This document shows, in pieces, positions 35,550 through 46,164 of a stretch of 64,000 nt of DNA; position 1 is the stretch's first letter, and every line of letters starts with the position of its first letter. This DNA is from an uncultured Serinicoccus sp. (lineage in GTDB: Bacteria > Actinomycetota > Actinomycetes > Actinomycetales > Dermatophilaceae): assembly GCF_947500995.1 (NCBI RefSeq), contig NZ_CANMUA010000001.1, positions 434,001 to 498,000 of the forward strand, written 5' to 3'. The notes below the pieces were generated by a model. The model worked only from the letters and a program-made list of their open reading frames with translations. It had not been told where the DNA came from and made no database searches. The position numbers were made by a program, and so were the translations under genes.

Positions 35550-36986
35550 ATGTCCGCGTCATCCGGGCTGACGATGGCCGAGAAGCTCTGGGCCCAGCAC
35601 GTCGTGCGCTCCGCCGACGGCGAGCCCGACCTGCTCTACATCGACCTGCACCTGGTCCACGAGGTGACCAGCCCGCAGGCCTTCGACGGGCTCCGGGAGA
35701 AGGGGCGACCCGTGCGTCGGCCCGACCTCACCCTGGCGACCGAGGACCACAACGTGCCGACGACGCTGGGCCCGGTCACCGACCTCACCTCCCGCACCCA
35801 GCTGGAGGCCCTGCGCACCAACTGCGCGGAGTTCGGGATCGTCCACCACGAGCGGGGGCACCGGGGGCAGGGCATCGTCCACGTCATCGGGCCCGAGCTG
35901 GGGCTCACCCAGCCCGGGATGACGATCGTCTGCGGCGACAGCCACACCTCCACCCACGGCGCCTTCGGTGCGCTCGCCTTCGGGATCGGCACCTCCGAGG
36001 TCGAGCACGTGCTGGCCACCCAGACCCTGCCGCTGCGGCCGTTCCGCACCATGGCGATCACCGTCGACGGGCAGCTCCCCGAGGGCGTGGGGGCCAAGGA
36101 CATCATCCTGGCCGTCATCCACCGGATCGGGACGGGTGGGGGCCAGGGCTACGTCCTGGAGTACCGCGGGTCGGCCATCGAGGCGCTGTCGATGGAGGGC
36201 CGCATGACGATCTGCAACATGTCCATCGAGGCGGGAGCCCGGGCCGGCATGGTGGCCCCGGACGAGACGACCTTCGCCTACCTGCGGGGACGGCCGCACG
36301 CCCCGTCGGGCTCCGACTGGGACGCCGCCGTGGCCGCGTGGCGGGACCTGCGCACCGACGACGACGCCGTGTTCGACGCGGAGGTCGTCATCGACGCGGC
36401 CTCGCTCACCCCCTACGTGACCTGGGGGACCAACCCCGGACAGTCCGTGCAGCTCGGTGAGGCCGTGCCCGACCCGGCCGCGGCCGGGGACGACGACGCG
36501 CAGGACAGCGCCCGCCGCGCCCTCGACTACATGGGCCTCGAGGCCGGCACGCCCATGCGCGAGATCGCCGTGGATGTCGTCTTCCTGGGCTCCTGCACCA
36601 ACGGGCGCATCGAGGACCTGCGCCTGGCCGCCGACGTCCTGCACGGCCGCCGGGTCGCCGAGGGGGTCCGCATGCTCGTCGTGCCCGGCTCGCACGCCGT
36701 GCGCCAGCAGGCCGAGGAGGAGGGCCTCGACACGGTCTTCACCGACGCCGGGGCCGAGTGGCGGTTGGCCGGGTGCTCGATGTGCCTCGGCATGAACCCC
36801 GACCAGCTCGCGCCCGAGGAGCGGTGCGCCTCCACGTCCAACCGCAACTTCGAGGGGCGTCAGGGGGCCCGTGGCCGGACCCACCTCGTCTCGCCCGCGG
36901 TGGCGGCGGCGACCGCGGTCCGCGGCACCCTGTCCTCCCCGGCCGACCTCGACCCCGCCCGCGAGCCGCAGGAGGTGACGGTCTGA
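35550..36986 (+). CDS. leuC: 3-isopropylmalate dehydratase large subunit
   Basis: Iron-sulfur aconitase-family subunit isomerising 2- to 3-isopropylmalate with LeuD. In the 478 residues are the 4Fe-4S cysteines, one in [14 protein letters not shown] (near 351) and two in [12 protein letters not shown] (near 411-414), and the substrate motif [17 protein letters not shown]. The ATG at 35550 has GGAAGGG 7 bases upstream. Its stop overlaps the leuD start as TGATG. Confidence 0.97.
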   Translation: MSASSGLTMAEKLWAQHVVRSADGEPDLLYIDLHLVHEVTSPQAFDGLREKGRPVRRPDLTLATEDHNVPTTLGPVTDLTSRTQLEALRTNCAEFGIVHHERGHRGQGIVHVIGPELGLTQPGMTIVCGDSHTSTHGAFGALAFGIGTSEVEHVLATQTLPLRPFRTMAITVDGQLPEGVGAKDIILAVIHRIGTGGGQGYVLEYRGSAIEALSMEGRMTICNMSIEAGARAGMVAPDETTFAYLRGRPHAPSGSDWDAAVAAWRDLRTDDDAVFDAEVVIDAASLTPYVTWGTNPGQSVQLGEAVPDPAAAGDDDAQDSARRALDYMGLEAGTPMREIAVDVVFLGSCTNGRIEDLRLAADVLHGRRVAEGVRMLVVPGSHAVRQQAEEEGLDTVFTDAGAEWRLAGCSMCLGMNPDQLAPEERCASTSNRNFEGRQGARGRTHLVSPAVAAATAVRGTLSSPADLDPAREPQEVTV

Positions 36987-37585
36987 TGGACCCCTTCACC
37001 ACGCATACCGGGATCGGCGTGCCGCTGCGCCGCTCCGACGTCGACACCGACCAGATCATCCCCGCCCAGTGGCTCAAGCAGGTCTCCCGCACCGGCTTCG
37101 ACCAGGGCCTCTTCTCGCGCTGGCGCGAGGACCCCTCCTTCGTCCTCAACACCGAGCCCTACGCCCGCGGCTCGGTCCTCGTCGCCGGCCCGGACTTCGG
37201 CACCGGGTCCAGCCGCGAGCACGCGGTGTGGGCGCTGCAGCAGTACGGCTTCCGCGCCGTGCTGTCCAGCAGGTTCGGGGACATCTTCCGCGGCAACTCC
37301 GGCAAGCAGGGGCTGCTCACCGCCCAGCTCGACCAGGGTGACATCGAGCTCATCTGGAAGATCCTCGAGGCCGAGCCCGGCACCGAGATCACCGTCGACC
37401 TGCCCGCCCGCTCGGTCACCTGCGGGGACCTGGTGACGACCTTCGAGGTCGACGACTACGTCGCCTGGCGGCTGGAGAACGGCCTGGACGACATCTCCCT
37501 GACCCTCGGGCACGAGGAGGACATCTCGGCCTTCGAACGTGGCCGACCCTCCTGGAAGCCGACCGTCACGTCGGCCGTCGGCTGA
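36986..37585 (+). CDS. leuD: 3-isopropylmalate dehydratase small subunit
   Basis: Swivelling small subunit of isopropylmalate isomerase. The 199-residue protein has the family N-terminus with [18 protein letters not shown], the [17 protein letters not shown] motif (residues about 69-85) and the [16 protein letters not shown] segment. The start ATG at 36986 overlaps the leuC stop. A weak stem (GCCCTC/GAGGGC, 37606-37631) lies downstream. Confidence 0.97.
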   Translation: MDPFTTHTGIGVPLRRSDVDTDQIIPAQWLKQVSRTGFDQGLFSRWREDPSFVLNTEPYARGSVLVAGPDFGTGSSREHAVWALQQYGFRAVLSSRFGDIFRGNSGKQGLLTAQLDQGDIELIWKILEAEPGTEITVDLPARSVTCGDLVTTFEVDDYVAWRLENGLDDISLTLGHEEDISAFERGRPSWKPTVTSAVG

Positions 37586-37653
37586 CCGACCGCGGGCGAC
37601 GTCGGGCCCTCCGGTCCCCGTCCCCGAGGGCGGGCGGCGACGCGCCAGTCGCG

Positions 37654-37683
37654 TTGACACCCCGACCCCGGCGTTCCTAAGGT
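37654..37683 (+). promoter_or_regulatory. Promoter of the terC riboswitch RNA
   Basis: A consensus TTGACA (37654-37659) and TAAGGT (37678-37683) are separated by 18 bases. The transcript would start about 7 bases later, at the beginning of the riboswitch. Confidence 0.75.
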
Positions 37684-37689
37684 GGTCAC

Positions 37690-37792
37690 ACCTCGAGGGG
37701 AGTATTTCCCGAATGTCGCGTCGGTCATGACGCGGGGCCCATGCCCCGCTCGGCGTGCGCCCTGCCTCCCAGGGTGAAAGAGACCTCGATCC
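37690..37792 (+). ncRNA. Manganese riboswitch (yybP-ykoY type)
   Basis: The leader of terC has the parts of this family. P1 strands TCGAGG (37693-37698) and CCTCGA (37784-37789) flank the conserved GGGAGTA (37698-37704) and the closing GTGAAAGAGA before the 3' P1 strand. A GC-rich arm lies between. P1 3' strand plus flank (37782-37791) can instead pair with GATCG-AA-AGGTC (37803-37814), which holds the terC ribosome site, so metal binding should expose it. Assignment is by motif and by the TerC target. Confidence 0.85.
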
Positions 37793-37818
37793 GCGCCGTC
37801 GTGATCGAAAGGTCCCCC

Positions 37819-38835
37819 ATGACGCCCGTCCCCCTGGCTGCCGCCGCCTCCACCTCGTCCACCAGCATCGCCGACCCGATGCTGTGGGCGCTGACGCTCG
37901 GCGGCGTCGTGCTGCTGCTGGCCTTCGACATGGTCCTCACCCGTCGGCCGCACGCGGTGTCGATGAAGGAGGCCCTGGCGTGGTCGGCGTTCTACCTGGC
38001 GCTGCCGCTGCTGTTCGGGCTGTACGTCTGGCAGCAGTTCGGGAGCCAGACCGGGCTGGAGTACTACACCGGCTACCTCGTGGAGAAGTCGTTGTCGGTG
38101 GACAACCTCTTCGTCTTCATCCTCATCCTCACCGCCTTCGCCGTGCCCCGCGAGCTGCAGCAGCGGGTCCTGCTCATCGGCATCATCGGCGCGCTGGTGC
38201 TGCGCGGCGTCTTCATCGCGCTGGGCGCCGCGCTCATCGCCAACTTCGCCATCACCTTCCTCGTCTTCGGCCTCATCCTGCTGGCGACGGCGTGGAAGGT
38301 CCTCAAGGACGCCCGCGAGGACAGCCACGTGGAGGTGGCCAAGCTGCCCGCCGTCCGCCTCACCCGTCGCTTCTTCGCCGTCACCGACGACTACCGCGGC
38401 ACCCGCTTCACGGTGCGCGAGGGTGGGCGCCGGGCGCTCACCCCCTTCGCCCTGGTGGCCCTGGCGATCCTCGGGACCGACGTCGTCTTCGCCGTCGACT
38501 CCGTCCCCGCGGTCTACGGCATCACCGGCGACCCCTACCTGGTCTTCGTCACCAACGCCTTCGCCCTGCTGGGGCTGCGCGCCCTCTACTTCGTCCTCGA
38601 GGGGGCCCTGGGCCAGCTGCGCCACCTCGGCTACGGGCTCTCGCTCATCCTCGCCTTCATCGGGGTCAAGCTGGTGCTGCACTGGGCGCACGGCGTCTGG
38701 GAGGGTGTCCCCACCGTCCCCACGCTGGCCTCGCTACTGGTCATCGTGGGCATCCTCGCGGTCACCGTGCTCACCAGCATCCTCGCCGAGCGCCGCGACG
38801 CGCGGAAGCGGGTTGACGCCGCGTCATCGTCATGA
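37819..38835 (+). CDS. TerC/Alx-family membrane protein (manganese export type)
   Basis: A 338-residue integral membrane protein with about eight helices and the TerC family motifs SLSVDNLFVFILI (near 92-104) and the acidic GTDVVFAVDSVPAV (near 218-231), in which Asp residues are thought to bind metal. Related proteins (Alx, MeeF) export Mn2+. The ATG at 37819 is chosen because GAAAGG precedes it and because it lies after the riboswitch; the earlier in-frame ATG at 37741 is inside the riboswitch. It stands alone between the leu genes. Confidence 0.9.
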   Translation: MTPVPLAAAASTSSTSIADPMLWALTLGGVVLLLAFDMVLTRRPHAVSMKEALAWSAFYLALPLLFGLYVWQQFGSQTGLEYYTGYLVEKSLSVDNLFVFILILTAFAVPRELQQRVLLIGIIGALVLRGVFIALGAALIANFAITFLVFGLILLATAWKVLKDAREDSHVEVAKLPAVRLTRRFFAVTDDYRGTRFTVREGGRRALTPFALVALAILGTDVVFAVDSVPAVYGITGDPYLVFVTNAFALLGLRALYFVLEGALGQLRHLGYGLSLILAFIGVKLVLHWAHGVWEGVPTVPTLASLLVIVGILAVTVLTSILAERRDARKRVDAASSS

Positions 38836-38843
38836 GCTAGAGT
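38813..38843 (+). promoter_or_regulatory. Promoter of the leuA leader
   Basis: TTGACG (38813-38818) and TAGAGT (38838-38843) with a 19-base spacer; it overlaps the terC 3' end. The leader peptide ATG follows 8 bases later, so the RNA is nearly leaderless. Confidence 0.6.
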
Positions 38844-38851
38844 TCGGGACG

Positions 38852-38877
38852 ATGACTCACCTGCTCCTCCTCGGCTG

Positions 38878-38896
<19 letters not shown>
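38852..38896 (+). CDS. leuA leader peptide
   Basis: A 14-residue peptide, MTHLLLLGCRSETS, with four consecutive leucine codons (CTG CTC CTC CTC) ending in TAG. This is the layout of an amino-acid attenuator ahead of leuA. Ribosome stalling at the Leu codons during leucine shortage would change the folding of the following RNA. Confidence 0.85.
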
Positions 38897-40711
<1,815 letters not shown>

Positions 40712-40743
40712 GGGCCTCCCGACGCCCGTGACGGCCCACGCCG

Positions 40744-41310
40744 CGCGCGGTCCTGGTCAGCCTCTGGCGGTCGGTCGGGCACGGTCCTGAATCCACGACG
40801 GGTCGGTCGTGCGCGGTCGTGGACCCCAGCGGGCCATGGGTGCGCACGGTAGGGGCCGCGACGGGTCGGTCGTGCGCGGTTGTGGCCCTCAGAGGGCCAC
40901 CGGCGCACGGCCGTGGCGGTGAGCCCCTTGGCCGCCGAGCAGTGGCCCTCGGGACCGCCCCCAGCCGAGAGGGCCCCCGCAGGGTATGCCGTGCGCGGTC
41001 GTGGCCCCCAGAGGGCCAAAAGTGCGCACGGTGCTGGGCGGTAAGCCAGCCGATGCGTCGGTCGTGCGCGGTCGTGGCCCGTAGAAGGCCAAAGGTGCGC
41101 ACGGTGCTGCGCGGTAAGCCGGCCGATAGGTCTCTCGTGCGCTGTCGTGACCCTCAGAGGGCCAAAGGTGCGCACGGTGCCGAACGGTGAGCCCCCTAGC
41201 CGCTGAGCAGTGGCCCTCGGGACCGCCCCCAGCCGAGAGGGCCCCGCAGCGTATGCCGTGCGCGGTCGTGGCCCCCAGAGGGCCACCGGCGCGCACGGTC
41301 CTGGGCGGTG
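40744..41310. repeat. Array of seven degenerate palindromic repeats, no gene
   Basis: This gene-free stretch after leuA consists of copies of a 39-42-base unit. Clear copies begin at 40809, 40872, 40991, 41064, 41137 and 41258; a worn copy lies near 40744. Each begins GTGCGCGGTCGTGG, has a central hairpin TGGCCC-cag-GGGCCA or close, and ends GTGCGCACGGT, so the ends also pair (GTGCGC/GCGCAC). Intervals are 63, 119, 73, 73 and 121 bases. The spacers are related to each other, and an 80-base spacer occurs twice (40911-40990, 41179-41257), giving a higher-order period of about 266 bases. No open frame with coding character or Shine-Dalgarno was found. Confidence 0.85.
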
Positions 41311-41314
41311 CGAC

Positions 41315-41773
41315 TCAGCCGCGGCCGTCGCCGAGGAGGGTCTGACCGTCCTCGGTGACGGTCCAGAAGGGGTTGTGGGCGATCTCCCACACGTGGCCGT
41401 CGGGATCGGTGAAGACACCGGAGTAGCCACCCCAGAAGCGGGTGCTCGCGGGGCGCAGCACCGTGGCCCCCGCAGCCTCGGCGTCCTTCATCTGCTCGTC
41501 GACGTCGGCGGTGGTGGGCAGGTTGACCCCGACGACCTTGCCGCCCCAGGAGTCGCCGCTGCCCGGCGTGTCCTCGGTGTCGGAGTCGACGTCGATGCCG
41601 GAGTCGACCGCGAGGGCGGCCCGCTCCCACAGCGCGACGACCATGCCGCCGGCCTGGAAAAAGGTGATGTGGTCGGGCGAGGGACCGGGCTCCCAGCCCA
41701 GGGCCTGGTAGAAGGCGCGAGCGCGCTCGAGGTCGCTCACCCCCAGGGTGACGAGGGACACACGCTGATCCAT
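41315..41773 (-). CDS. VOC-family (glyoxalase/bleomycin-resistance fold) protein
   Basis: A 152-residue protein with two beta-alpha-beta-beta-beta halves of the VOC fold: the N-terminal VTLGVSDLERARAFYQALGW and the C-terminal GYSGVFTDPDGHVWEIAHNP, which ends with a metal-ligand Glu. Such proteins bind a metal and act as dioxygenases, isomerases or binders; the reaction cannot be told. The ATG has TAGGTT 6 bases upstream; GAGGTC between them may also act as a ribosome site. The 3' end borders the repeat array. Confidence 0.85.
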   Translation of the reverse strand: MDQRVSLVTLGVSDLERARAFYQALGWEPGPSPDHITFFQAGGMVVALWERAALAVDSGIDVDSDTEDTPGSGDSWGGKVVGVNLPTTADVDEQMKDAEAAGATVLRPASTRFWGGYSGVFTDPDGHVWEIAHNPFWTVTEDGQTLLGDGRG

Positions 41774-41779
41774 GACCTC

Positions 41780-41785
41780 AACCTA
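41780..41785 (-). promoter_or_regulatory. Leaderless-type -10 box for the VOC gene
   Basis: TAGGTT on the minus strand, 6 bases before the ATG. Confidence 0.5.
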
Positions 41786-41821
41786 GCAACGTGGCCGACC
41801 CGGGCGGCAGCCCGCATCAGG

Positions 41822-41827
41822 CACACT
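41822..41827 (+). promoter_or_regulatory. Possible -10 box for the Fur-family gene
   Basis: CACACT ends 6 bases before ATG 41834, but GGAGG lies in the same interval, so a leadered transcript is equally possible. Confidence 0.3.
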
Positions 41828-41833
41828 GGAGGT

Positions 41834-42301
41834 ATGCCGACGCCCGAGCCCGCGCAGGCCGCGCCCCGCGGGGACGTGTGCGCCGCCGTCGCCCTGCTCC
41901 GTGAGCGCGGGGACCGGCTGACGGGTCCGCGCCGCCGCGTACTGGAGGCGATGGCTGACCTGCCGGGCCACCCGGACGTCGCCGAGGTCCACGCGGCCGT
42001 CCAGGAGCGGGGGGCGACACACCTGGCGACGACATACCGGGCGCTGGAGCACCTGTGCGCCGCGGGCATCCTCACCCACGTGCACCTCGACCACGCCCCG
42101 CCGCGCTACCACTTCTCCGCGCGGGTCACCGGCACCGGACGCGAGCACGCCCACGCCGCCTGCCGCGGCTGCGGGGCGGTGCTCGACCTGCCGGCCGAGG
42201 TCCTCGAGCCGGCGCACCGGCACCTCGCGGAGCGGGGCTACCGGCCGCACCTGGGGCACACGGCGCTGTCGGTCACCTGCCCGGACTGCGTCCCGGGCTA
42301 G
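41834..42301 (+). CDS. Fur-family metal-dependent transcription repressor
   Basis: A 155-residue regulator with an N-terminal winged helix (about 15-85, LTGPRRRVLEAM and TTYRALEHLCAAGI) and a C-terminal dimerisation domain with structural zinc cysteines CRGC and CPDC and a His-rich metal region (HAHAACRGC). Whether it is Fur, Zur, Nur or a peroxide sensor cannot be decided from these residues. ATG 41834 has GGAGGT immediately upstream. The divergent VOC gene and the gap hold no clear Fur box. Confidence 0.88.
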   Translation: MPTPEPAQAAPRGDVCAAVALLRERGDRLTGPRRRVLEAMADLPGHPDVAEVHAAVQERGATHLATTYRALEHLCAAGILTHVHLDHAPPRYHFSARVTGTGREHAHAACRGCGAVLDLPAEVLEPAHRHLAERGYRPHLGHTALSVTCPDCVPG

Positions 42302-43797
42302 TCCCGCAGCAGAGCCGCGACGACGGGGGCGACCGCGTCGGCGACCGACGTGGCGCGCACCGGCCCGCCGGGGTTCGCGTGGGCGGCCGCGAGCCCGTGG
42401 ACGAGCGCTCCGACGGAGCCGGCCTCGCGCGGCGGCAGCCCGGAGGCCAGCAGCGCGCCGCAGATCCCGGCCAGCACGTCACCGGCGCCGGCGGTCGCGA
42501 GCCACGGCGGTGCGTCGGCCTGGGTGCGGACCGGCACCGTGGGGTCGGGGTCGGCGACGACCGTGGTGGCCCCCTTGAGGAGCACGGCGGCACCGGTGGC
42601 CCGGGCCGCGCGCCGCGCGTGGCGGACGGGGTCGGCCTCCACCTGCTCCCGGTCCACGGGGTGCCCACCCAGCTCGGTGAGCAACGTCGCCAGCTCCCCG
42701 GCGTGCGGGGTGAGCAGCGTCGGTGCCTCGCAGCGCAGGTGCCCGGTGCGCTGCCAGTGCGCGAGCAGCTCCAGCGCCCCGGCGTCGACGACGAGGGGCA
42801 CGTCACTGGCCAGCGCCTGCCGGAACCACTGGACCTGGCGGCGGTCCGAGGTCTCCCCGTCGCGCAGCGGCACCCCCGGCCCCACGACCATCGCCTGGAT
42901 CCGGCCCTCGCCGGGCACCACCTCCGGGCACGCCGCGAGGACGAGGTCCTCCGCGCGCCCCGGCCCGAGGTAGCGCACCATCCCCACCCCGGTCTCCAGG
43001 GCCGCGGTGGTGCACAGGACGGCGGCGCCGGGGTACTCCGCGCTGCCCGCGACGACACCCAGGACGCCGCGGCGGTACTTGTCGTCGCCCGCGCCGGGGA
43101 CCGGCCAGAGGCCGGAGACGTCGGCGGCCTCGAGCCGCTCCACCACCGGCGTCGCCCCCACCACGACCCCGATGTCGACCAGGGTCACCGCGCCGACCAC
43201 CGCGGCGGTCGGCGGCAGCAGGTGGACCGGCTTCAGCATGCCGAGGGCCACCGTCTCGTCGGCGACCACGCAGTGCTCCGCCGCGACGACGCCGTCCGGG
43301 TCGGCGCCGCTGGGCAGGTCCACCGCGACGACGTATGCCGTCCCCGGCACCGCCTCCGCGGCCGCCCGCATGGCTCCGCGCAGGCCGGCACGACCCCCGA
43401 TGCCGAGCAGGCCGTCCACCACCAGGGCGGCCGAGGACAACAGCTCGTGCACGGTCCGGGGCAGCTGCGCCGCGTCGGGGTCGACGTCGTGGACGGTCAG
43501 CCCGGCGGCCCGGGCCGCCTCCAGACCACCCGCGTGCAGCTGCCCGGCGATGCCGACCACGTGCACGTCCCGGTCCCCGCCGCCGGCGAGCAGCGCCGCG
43601 GCGTGCAGCGCGTCGCCGCCGTTGTCGCCCGGACCCGCGAGGACCACGAGCGTCCCTGCGCCGCGCTCCTCGTGGCGGGCCGCGACCACCTCGGCCAGAC
43701 CGTGGGCGGCGCGCCGCATGAGCTCGCCGTCCGCGAGCCCTGCGCGCACCTCGTCCTCGGCCGCGCGGACGTCAGGGACGGCATACGCCCGGAGCAT
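42298..43797 (-). CDS. nnr: Bifunctional NAD(P)H-hydrate epimerase and dehydratase
   Basis: Repairs hydrated NAD(P)H. The 499-residue protein joins an epimerase domain (NnrE, about 1-215; GPGDNGGDALHAA near 55 and VVAVDLPSGADPD near 160) to an ADP-dependent dehydratase domain (NnrD, about 225-499; KYRRGVLGVVAGS near 245, TPHAGE near 365 and the ATP-site GAGDVLAG near 445). The ATG follows the acpS stop with one base between. Its stop TAG shares the bases CTAG with the convergent Fur-family gene stop. It lacks the usual downstream alr. Confidence 0.94.
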   Translation of the reverse strand: MLRAYAVPDVRAAEDEVRAGLADGELMRRAAHGLAEVVAARHEERGAGTLVVLAGPGDNGGDALHAAALLAGGGDRDVHVVGIAGQLHAGGLEAARAAGLTVHDVDPDAAQLPRTVHELLSSAALVVDGLLGIGGRAGLRGAMRAAAEAVPGTAYVVAVDLPSGADPDGVVAAEHCVVADETVALGMLKPVHLLPPTAAVVGAVTLVDIGVVVGATPVVERLEAADVSGLWPVPGAGDDKYRRGVLGVVAGSAEYPGAAVLCTTAALETGVGMVRYLGPGRAEDLVLAACPEVVPGEGRIQAMVVGPGVPLRDGETSDRRQVQWFRQALASDVPLVVDAGALELLAHWQRTGHLRCEAPTLLTPHAGELATLLTELGGHPVDREQVEADPVRHARRAARATGAAVLLKGATTVVADPDPTVPVRTQADAPPWLATAGAGDVLAGICGALLASGLPPREAGSVGALVHGLAAAHANPGGPVRATSVADAVAPVVAALLRD

Positions 43798-43798
43798 G

Positions 43799-44176
43799 TC
43801 AGTCTCCTCCCGGGAGCGGGGACGGGTGGGCCTCGGCGACGACCACGGCCGAGGCGACCCCGGCGTCGTGCGAGAGCGAGACGTGCAGGTGGGTGATGCC
43901 GAGCCGGTCGGCGCGCTCGCGCACCGTGCCCTGGGTGCGCAGGTGGGGTCGGCCGCTGCCGTCGCGCTCGACCCAGGCGTCGGTCCACCGCAGCCCCACC
44001 GGCGCACCGAGCGCCTTGGCCAGCGCCTCCTTGGCCGCGAAGCGCGCGGCCAGGGACTCCGCCCGCAGCCCGAGCTCGTCGGCCGTGAAGAGCCGCTCAC
44101 CCAGGCGGGGATTGGCCTCGATGCGTGCGGAGAAGCGCGCGATGTCGACGACGTCGATCCCGACGCCGACGATCAC
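43799..44176 (-). CDS. acpS: Holo-[acyl-carrier-protein] synthase
   Basis: Transfers 4'-phosphopantetheine from CoA to the acyl carrier protein. The 125-residue protein has the AcpS motifs [12 protein letters not shown] (residues 4-15, with the metal-binding Asp) and [13 protein letters not shown] (near 45-57, with the second acidic ligand), and LSLSHD-like [12 protein letters not shown]. The start is GTG. It lies between glmS and nnr, the usual actinobacterial neighbours. Confidence 0.95.
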   Translation of the reverse strand: MIVGVGIDVVDIARFSARIEANPRLGERLFTADELGLRAESLAARFAAKEALAKALGAPVGLRWTDAWVERDGSGRPHLRTQGTVRERADRLGITHLHVSLSHDAGVASAVVVAEAHPSPLPGGD

Positions 44177-44218
44177 CGGGCACCTCGCGCGGCGCGGACC
44201 GGCACGCCCCTCACCGGC

Positions 44219-46078
44219 CTACTCGACCGTGACCGACTTGGCGAGGTTGCGCGGCTGGTCGACGTCCAGGCCCTTGGCGGTGGACAGGTGCAGCGCGAAG
44301 ACCTGCAGGGGGACCACCGTCAGCAGCGGCGCCAGCAGCGGGGAGGTGCGCGGGACGCGGATGACCTCGTCGGCGAAGGGCACGACGTCCTCGTCCCCCT
44401 CCTCGGCGATGACCAGGGTGCGGGCCCCCCGGGCCCGGATCTCCTGGATGTTGGAGACCACCTTGCCGTGCAGCCCGTGCTCGCTGTCCGGGGAGGGGAC
44501 GACGATGAAGACCGGCTGGCCGGGCTCGATGAGCGCGATCGGACCGTGCTTGAGCTCGCCCGCGGCGAAGCCCTCGGCGTGGATGTAGGCCAGCTCCTTG
44601 AGCTTGAGCGCGCCCTCCATCGCGACGGGGTAGCCGACGTGGCGGCCGAGGAAGAGCACCGAGCGGGAGTCGGCCATGAAGTGGGCGATCTCCTCGACCC
44701 GGTCCATCGTCCCGAGCAGCGCCTCGATGTGGTCGGGGATGCCCTGCAGCTCGGCCATGACCTCGGCGGCGCTGCGGCCGTAGGACTCCCCGCGCAGGGC
44801 GCTGAGGTAGAGGCCGAGGATGTAGGACGCGGTGATCTGGGCGAGGAATGCCTTCGTCGAGGCGACCGCGATCTCGGGGCCGGCGTGGGTGTAGAGGACG
44901 GCGTCGGACTCCCGCGGGATCGTCGAGCCGTGGGTGTTGCAGATCGACACGGTCCGGGCGCCGAGCTCCTTGGCGTGCCGGACGGCCATGAGCGTGTCCA
45001 TCGTCTCGCCGGACTGCGAGATCGACACCACCAGCGTCCGCTCGTCGACCACCGGGTCGCGGTAGCGGAACTCGTGCGCGAGCTCGACCTCGACGGGGAT
45101 GCGGGTCCACCGCTCGATGGCGTACTTCGCGACCATCCCGGCGTAGGAGGCCGTGCCGCACGCGACGATGACGATCTTGGTCACGGCCCGCAGGTCCTCG
45201 ACCGGGATGTGCAACTCGTCCAGCACGAGGTCGCCGTTCGCGTCGGTGCGCCCCAGCAGGGTGTCGGCGACGGCGCGCGGCTGCTCGTGGATCTCCTTCT
45301 CCATGAAGGTGTCGTAGCCGCCCTTCTCCGCGGCGGCGGCGTCCCAGGTGACCTCGTAGGTCTTGCCGTCGCTCGGCGAGCCGTCGAAGTTGATGACCGT
45401 GTAGGTGTCCGGGGAGATGGTGACGATCTGGTCCTGCCCGAGCTCCAGGGCCTGCCGGGTGTGCCCGATGAAGGCGGCGACGTCGGAGCCGAGGTAGTTC
45501 TCCCCCTCCCCCAGGCCGACGACGAGCGGGCTGTTGCGCCGGGCGCCGACGACGACCTCGGGCTGGTCGGCGTGCACCGCCAGCAGGGTGAAGGCACCCT
45601 CCAGGGTGCCGACGACCTCGCGCATCGCGTCGGTGAGGTCGCCGGTGCGGCCGAAGGACCGCTCGACCAGGTGCGCCACGACCTCGGTGTCGGTCTCGGA
45701 GGTGAAGCTCACCCCGTCCTCGAGCAGTCCGCTCTTGAGGGCGTGGAAGTTCTCGATGATGCCGTTGTGGACCAGCGCGAGCTTGCCGTCGGCACCGCCT
45801 CGGTGCGGGTGCGCGTTGGCGTCGGTGGGCCCGCCGTGGGTGGCCCACCGGGTGTGCCCGATCGCGGTGGCCGTCGGTGGCAGGGGCGCGTCGGCCAGCG
45901 CCTGCTGGAGGTTGGCCAGCTTGCCGGCCCGCTTGCGGGTCTGCACGCCGTCGTCCTCGACGACCGCCACCCCCGCCGAGTCGTAGCCGCGGTACTCGAG
46001 CCTGCCGAGCCCCTCCATGACCACGCCGAGGGCCTTCTCGCTGGTCCGTGGCCCGACGTATCCGACGATTCCGCACAT
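44219..46078 (-). CDS. glmS: Glucosamine-6-phosphate synthase (glutamine-hydrolysing)
   Basis: Makes glucosamine-6-phosphate, the first step to UDP-GlcNAc for the cell wall. The 619-residue enzyme begins MCGIVGYVG, with Cys2 as the N-terminal glutaminase nucleophile after Met removal; the glutaminase domain covers about 1-230. Two SIS isomerase domains follow (about 290-430 and 460-610), ending in the conserved [10 protein letters not shown]. The ATG at 46078 is fixed by the family; TAGGCT lies 7 bases upstream. No glmS ribozyme is possible with such a short leader. Confidence 0.97.
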   Translation of the reverse strand: MCGIVGYVGPRTSEKALGVVMEGLGRLEYRGYDSAGVAVVEDDGVQTRKRAGKLANLQQALADAPLPPTATAIGHTRWATHGGPTDANAHPHRGGADGKLALVHNGIIENFHALKSGLLEDGVSFTSETDTEVVAHLVERSFGRTGDLTDAMREVVGTLEGAFTLLAVHADQPEVVVGARRNSPLVVGLGEGENYLGSDVAAFIGHTRQALELGQDQIVTISPDTYTVINFDGSPSDGKTYEVTWDAAAAEKGGYDTFMEKEIHEQPRAVADTLLGRTDANGDLVLDELHIPVEDLRAVTKIVIVACGTASYAGMVAKYAIERWTRIPVEVELAHEFRYRDPVVDERTLVVSISQSGETMDTLMAVRHAKELGARTVSICNTHGSTIPRESDAVLYTHAGPEIAVASTKAFLAQITASYILGLYLSALRGESYGRSAAEVMAELQGIPDHIEALLGTMDRVEEIAHFMADSRSVLFLGRHVGYPVAMEGALKLKELAYIHAEGFAAGELKHGPIALIEPGQPVFIVVPSPDSEHGLHGKVVSNIQEIRARGARTLVIAEEGDEDVVPFADEVIRVPRTSPLLAPLLTVVPLQVFALHLSTAKGLDVDQPRNLAKSVTVE

Positions 46079-46085
46079 GGGCTCC

Positions 46086-46091
46086 AGCCTA
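46086..46091 (-). promoter_or_regulatory. Leaderless-type -10 box for glmS
   Basis: TAGGCT on the minus strand, 7 bases before the ATG. Confidence 0.55.
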
Positions 46092-46152
46092 CGTGCCCCG
46101 GCCCCCGCAGCCGGCATCCCCGGGCTCCGGCACGTCATACCGTCCGCCTTGG

Positions 46153-46158
46153 CAGAAT
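46153..46158 (+). promoter_or_regulatory. Leaderless-type -10 box for coaA
   Basis: CAGAAT ends 6 bases before ATG 46165; no Shine-Dalgarno is visible between them. Confidence 0.5.
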
Positions 46159-46164
46159 GCCCCC

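Noticed and set aside
37741-37818. Earlier in-frame ATG for terC
   Set aside because: It lies within the riboswitch, has no ribosome site, and extends the protein with non-conserved residues.
40744-41310. CRISPR array
   Set aside because: Spacers resemble each other, unit lengths and intervals vary, and no cas genes are nearby.
40712-41310. Long repeat-rich minus-strand reading frames in the repeat array
   Set aside because: The peptides are just translations of the palindromic repeats; no ribosome site or family similarity.
46079-46164. glmS ribozyme
   Set aside because: The gap between glmS and coaA is only 86 bases and glmS appears leaderless.
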